Origin: Syntrophaceae bacterium
Lineage (GTDB): Bacteria > Desulfobacterota > Syntrophorhabdia > Syntrophorhabdales > WCHB1-27
NCBI GenBank assembly: GCA_003165115.1
Contig: PLSJ01000428.1
Span: 1-7,619, forward strand
Direction: 5' to 3'
DNA: 7,619 nt
Position 1 is the stretch's first letter, and each line of letters starts with the position of its first letter. The position numbers were made by a program, and so were the translations under genes. Positions 5,733 to 7,619 of the stretch are shown in pieces. The notes under the pieces are model-generated. The model was not told where the DNA came from. It searched no databases and worked only from the letters and a program-made list of their open reading frames with translations.

Positions 5733-7619
5733 ATGAACATCAGGGATATGAAGATCGGGGCAAGGCTTGGCGCCGGATTCGGGGTTCTCACGGCGCTGCT
5801 CGTGTTACTCGCCGTTTTCGGCATCAGCAGCATGAGTTCCATCAGCACCAGGATAGAGACGATAGCGGGAGAGGGAAACGCGAAGATAAAGATGGCGAAT
5901 ACGATAAACAAGGCCATCGACGACGTGCTGCTCGATGTGGTCGCCCTCGCCACGTCGGAAGATGCGGCAACCCTTCAAAAAGCGAAGGAAGAACTTCCAA
6001 AAGGACGGGCGACGCTTGGCGAATCGATCAAGGAGCTCGCGAGGCTGGATAAATCGGCCAGGGGCCGCGAGCTGATGGACATGGCAAATAAGGACCTTGC
6101 GATCGGCAAAGGAATAAACGATCGGATTACCCAACTGTTCGAAAAGAACAAAAGGAAAGAAGCGGCGGATGTCTACTTCAAGGAATCGAGACCCGCGTCG
6201 GCAAAAGTCCAGGAAGCCTTTGCGCAAGTCGCGAAGTACCAGGAAGAAGAGAACGAAAGGTTGTACAAGGGGGCGATGAGCACGTACGCCTCGACACGCA
6301 ACCTGCTCGTCGGTGTCGGTATCCTCGCCGTCCTCCTGGCAGGCCTCGTCGCCTTCCTGCTTACCCGCAGCATCAAAAAGCCCCTCCAGGATCTCGTCGC
6401 GGCGACGGACAGGCTGGCCCTGGGCGACATGAGCGTCGTCATCGGGACGAAAGGCAAGGACGAGATGGGCATGCTGGCAGACTCGTTCAGGAACATGGTC
6501 GAGAATATCAAGGCCTCCGCCCTGGCGGCCGAGAAGGTGGCTAAAGGCGACCTCGACGTGGAGATACAAGTCAGGTCGGAACAGGACGTCCTCGGGAAGA
6601 ACCTCCTTGCCATGGTGACCACCCTCAAAGACCTGATCGACAATATGGATAAACTGCACAGGGAACAGAAGGCCGGGGACATCGAGTATTTCATCCCCGA
6701 GGAACGCTTCTCGGGCGCCTATGAGCAGGTGGCGGCCGGCGTCAACCAGACCTTAAAGCTGCATGTGGACAATATACTCAAGATTCTCGGCATTCTCGCC
6801 TCTTACGCCGAAGGCGATTTCTCGGCAGTGCTCGAGAAGCTGCCCGGCAAACAGATAATCGCAAACGAGAGGATGGACCTCCTGCGCAACAACCTCCTGA
6901 AAGTTGTCGGTGAGATCCGAAGCCTGACCGAGGCCACCCGGGAAGGGAAGCTGAAGACAAGGGGCAACGCGGATGCCTTCGACGGCGACTGGGCGAAGCT
7001 CGTCGGCGGCATCAACGAGCTGATAGAGGCGTTCGTGAAGCCGATCAGCCTGACCGCCGCCTCCATCGACTCGATCTCGAAAGGCGACATTCCCCCGAAA
7101 ATCACGGATGTCTACAACGGCGACTTCAATGAGATCAAGAATAACCTGAATCTCCTCATCGACGCGATGAACGAGGTGACGTCGGTAGCCGAGCAGATCG
7201 CGGGCGGCGACCTCACCGTCACGGTGAAGGAGCGCTCGTCCCAGGACAAGCTGATGCAGGCGCTCGGGAAGATGGTCCAGGGTCTCATCGATGTGGCGGG
7301 AGATATACGGGAAGCGGCAAGCCAGGTCGCGAGCGGCAGCCAGGAGATGAGCGCAACGTCCGAACAGATCTCCCAGGGGGCGACAGAACAGGCGGCATCC
7401 GCGGAAGAGGCATCCTCTTCGATGGAAGAAATGGCTTCGACCATCAAGCAGAACAGCGATAATGCGCAGCAGACGGAAAAGATCGCCCTTAAGTCGGCGG
7501 AGGACGCCATAGGGAGCGGAAAGGCGGTAACCGAGACCGTGGCTGCCATGAGAGAGATCGCCGGCAAGATATCGATCATCGAGGAGATTGCCCGCCAGAC
7601 CAACCTGTTGGCGTTGAAC
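5733..7619 (+). CDS. Methyl-accepting chemotaxis protein with a poly-HAMP array (3' end outside window)
   Basis: The first 629 codons of a membrane chemoreceptor, open to the window edge. A basic N-terminus is followed by TM1 (about 12-34), a helical periplasmic four-helix-bundle-type sensor (35-188), TM2 (190-211) and then a long run of HAMP-like units before the signalling domain. HAMP turns with G-D or G-K occur near residues 231, 272, 315, 361, 405, 451 and 492, every 41-46 residues, so about seven units. The cytoplasmic coiled coil (from about 522) includes ISQGATEQAASAEEASSSME, a likely methylation region, and reaches the tip motif EEIARQTNLLALN, where the window ends. The protein should form a trimer of dimers and control a CheA kinase through CheW. 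GGGAGG (5721-5726) gives a strong ribosome-binding site 6 nt before the ATG. It is probably co-transcribed with the STAS-cheY genes, although a 162-bp gap holding a CheA-like remnant separates them. The ligand is unknown. Confidence 0.95.
   Translation, partial: MNIRDMKIGARLGAGFGVLTALLVLLAVFGISSMSSISTRIETIAGEGNAKIKMANTINKAIDDVLLDVVALATSEDAATLQKAKEELPKGRATLGESIKELARLDKSARGRELMDMANKDLAIGKGINDRITQLFEKNKRKEAADVYFKESRPASAKVQEAFAQVAKYQEEENERLYKGAMSTYASTRNLLVGVGILAVLLAGLVAFLLTRSIKKPLQDLVAATDRLALGDMSVVIGTKGKDEMGMLADSFRNMVENIKASALAAEKVAKGDLDVEIQVRSEQDVLGKNLLAMVTTLKDLIDNMDKLHREQKAGDIEYFIPEERFSGAYEQVAAGVNQTLKLHVDNILKILGILASYAEGDFSAVLEKLPGKQIIANERMDLLRNNLLKVVGEIRSLTEATREGKLKTRGNADAFDGDWAKLVGGINELIEAFVKPISLTAASIDSISKGDIPPKITDVYNGDFNEIKNNLNLLIDAMNEVTSVAEQIAGGDLTVTVKERSSQDKLMQALGKMVQGLIDVAGDIREAASQVASGSQEMSATSEQISQGATEQAASAEEASSSMEEMASTIKQNSDNAQQTEKIALKSAEDAIGSGKAVTETVAAMREIAGKISIIEEIARQTNLLALN

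Noticed and set aside
5663..6052. Open frame of 129 codons on the + strand overlapping the chemoreceptor start
   Set aside because: Its product is low-complexity and charged with no family resemblance, and it overlaps the chemoreceptor N-terminus, which has a strong ribosome-binding site and clear TM1. Only its first few residues, in frame with the CheA-like remnant, are of interest.
5805..6659. Antisense open frame of 284 codons opposite the chemoreceptor
   Set aside because: It mirrors the sensor and HAMP region of an unmistakable chemoreceptor and shows no family features.
7112..7603. Antisense open frame of 163 codons at the window end
   Set aside because: It lies opposite the conserved HAMP and signalling coiled coil of the receptor; the + strand reading is certain.
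1..7619. CRISPR array, tRNA/rRNA, insertion sequence or phage genes
   Set aside because: I looked for regular spacer-separated repeats, tRNA-like cloverleaf sequence, transposase motifs and terminal inverted repeats on both strands and saw none.

Overview
The window is a GC-rich bacterial segment in which every recognisable gene lies on the + strand. The gene families suggest a Desulfobacterota (deltaproteobacterial) organism, perhaps related to Syntrophorhabdus or Syntrophus. The evidence is a PAS-PAS-LuxR regulator with a distinctive pre-HTH segment, a STAS-CheY chemotaxis pair and a poly-HAMP receptor. This placement rests on family resemblance only; there is no rRNA or other taxonomic marker here.

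Region 1 (1-2345) begins with a short leader carrying an extended -10 promoter (62-70). It drives a probable three-gene operon: a stand-alone receiver protein with atypical active-site residues (192-578), a short FAD-dependent oxidoreductase of the geranylgeranyl-reductase type (600-1574) and a UbiE/MenG-like SAM methyltransferase (1620-2345). The last two look like a pair that modifies a prenyl quinone or another isoprenoid lipid: one would reduce double bonds, the other would methylate a ring. The substrate cannot be read from sequence. A perfect 14-bp palindrome lies between them.

Region 2 (2346-3800) has a good sigma70-type promoter (2370-2398) in front of a single gene for a soluble two-PAS, LuxR-type transcription regulator (2435-3742). 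Two tandem hairpins follow, possibly a terminator.

Region 3 (3801-7619) is a chemotaxis-type cluster. A FliA (sigma28)-like promoter (3870-3896) precedes a soluble receptor-like protein without membrane segments (3961-4842), a STAS protein (4858-5223) and a CheY (5205-5570). A 162-bp gap follows, and then a membrane chemoreceptor with about seven HAMP units whose 3' end is cut off by the window (5733-7619). The gap begins with a 23-codon frame, coupled by ATGA to cheY, that resembles the first residues of a CheA/HPt protein and then hits a stop. It looks like the scar of a lost or decayed cheA, so the cluster may depend on a kinase encoded elsewhere.

The observations most worth follow-up are the CheA-like remnant, the FliA-like promoter that argues for a shorter start of the first chemotaxis gene, the regular HAMP array, and the pairing of the atypical receiver with the two lipid/quinone-type enzymes.
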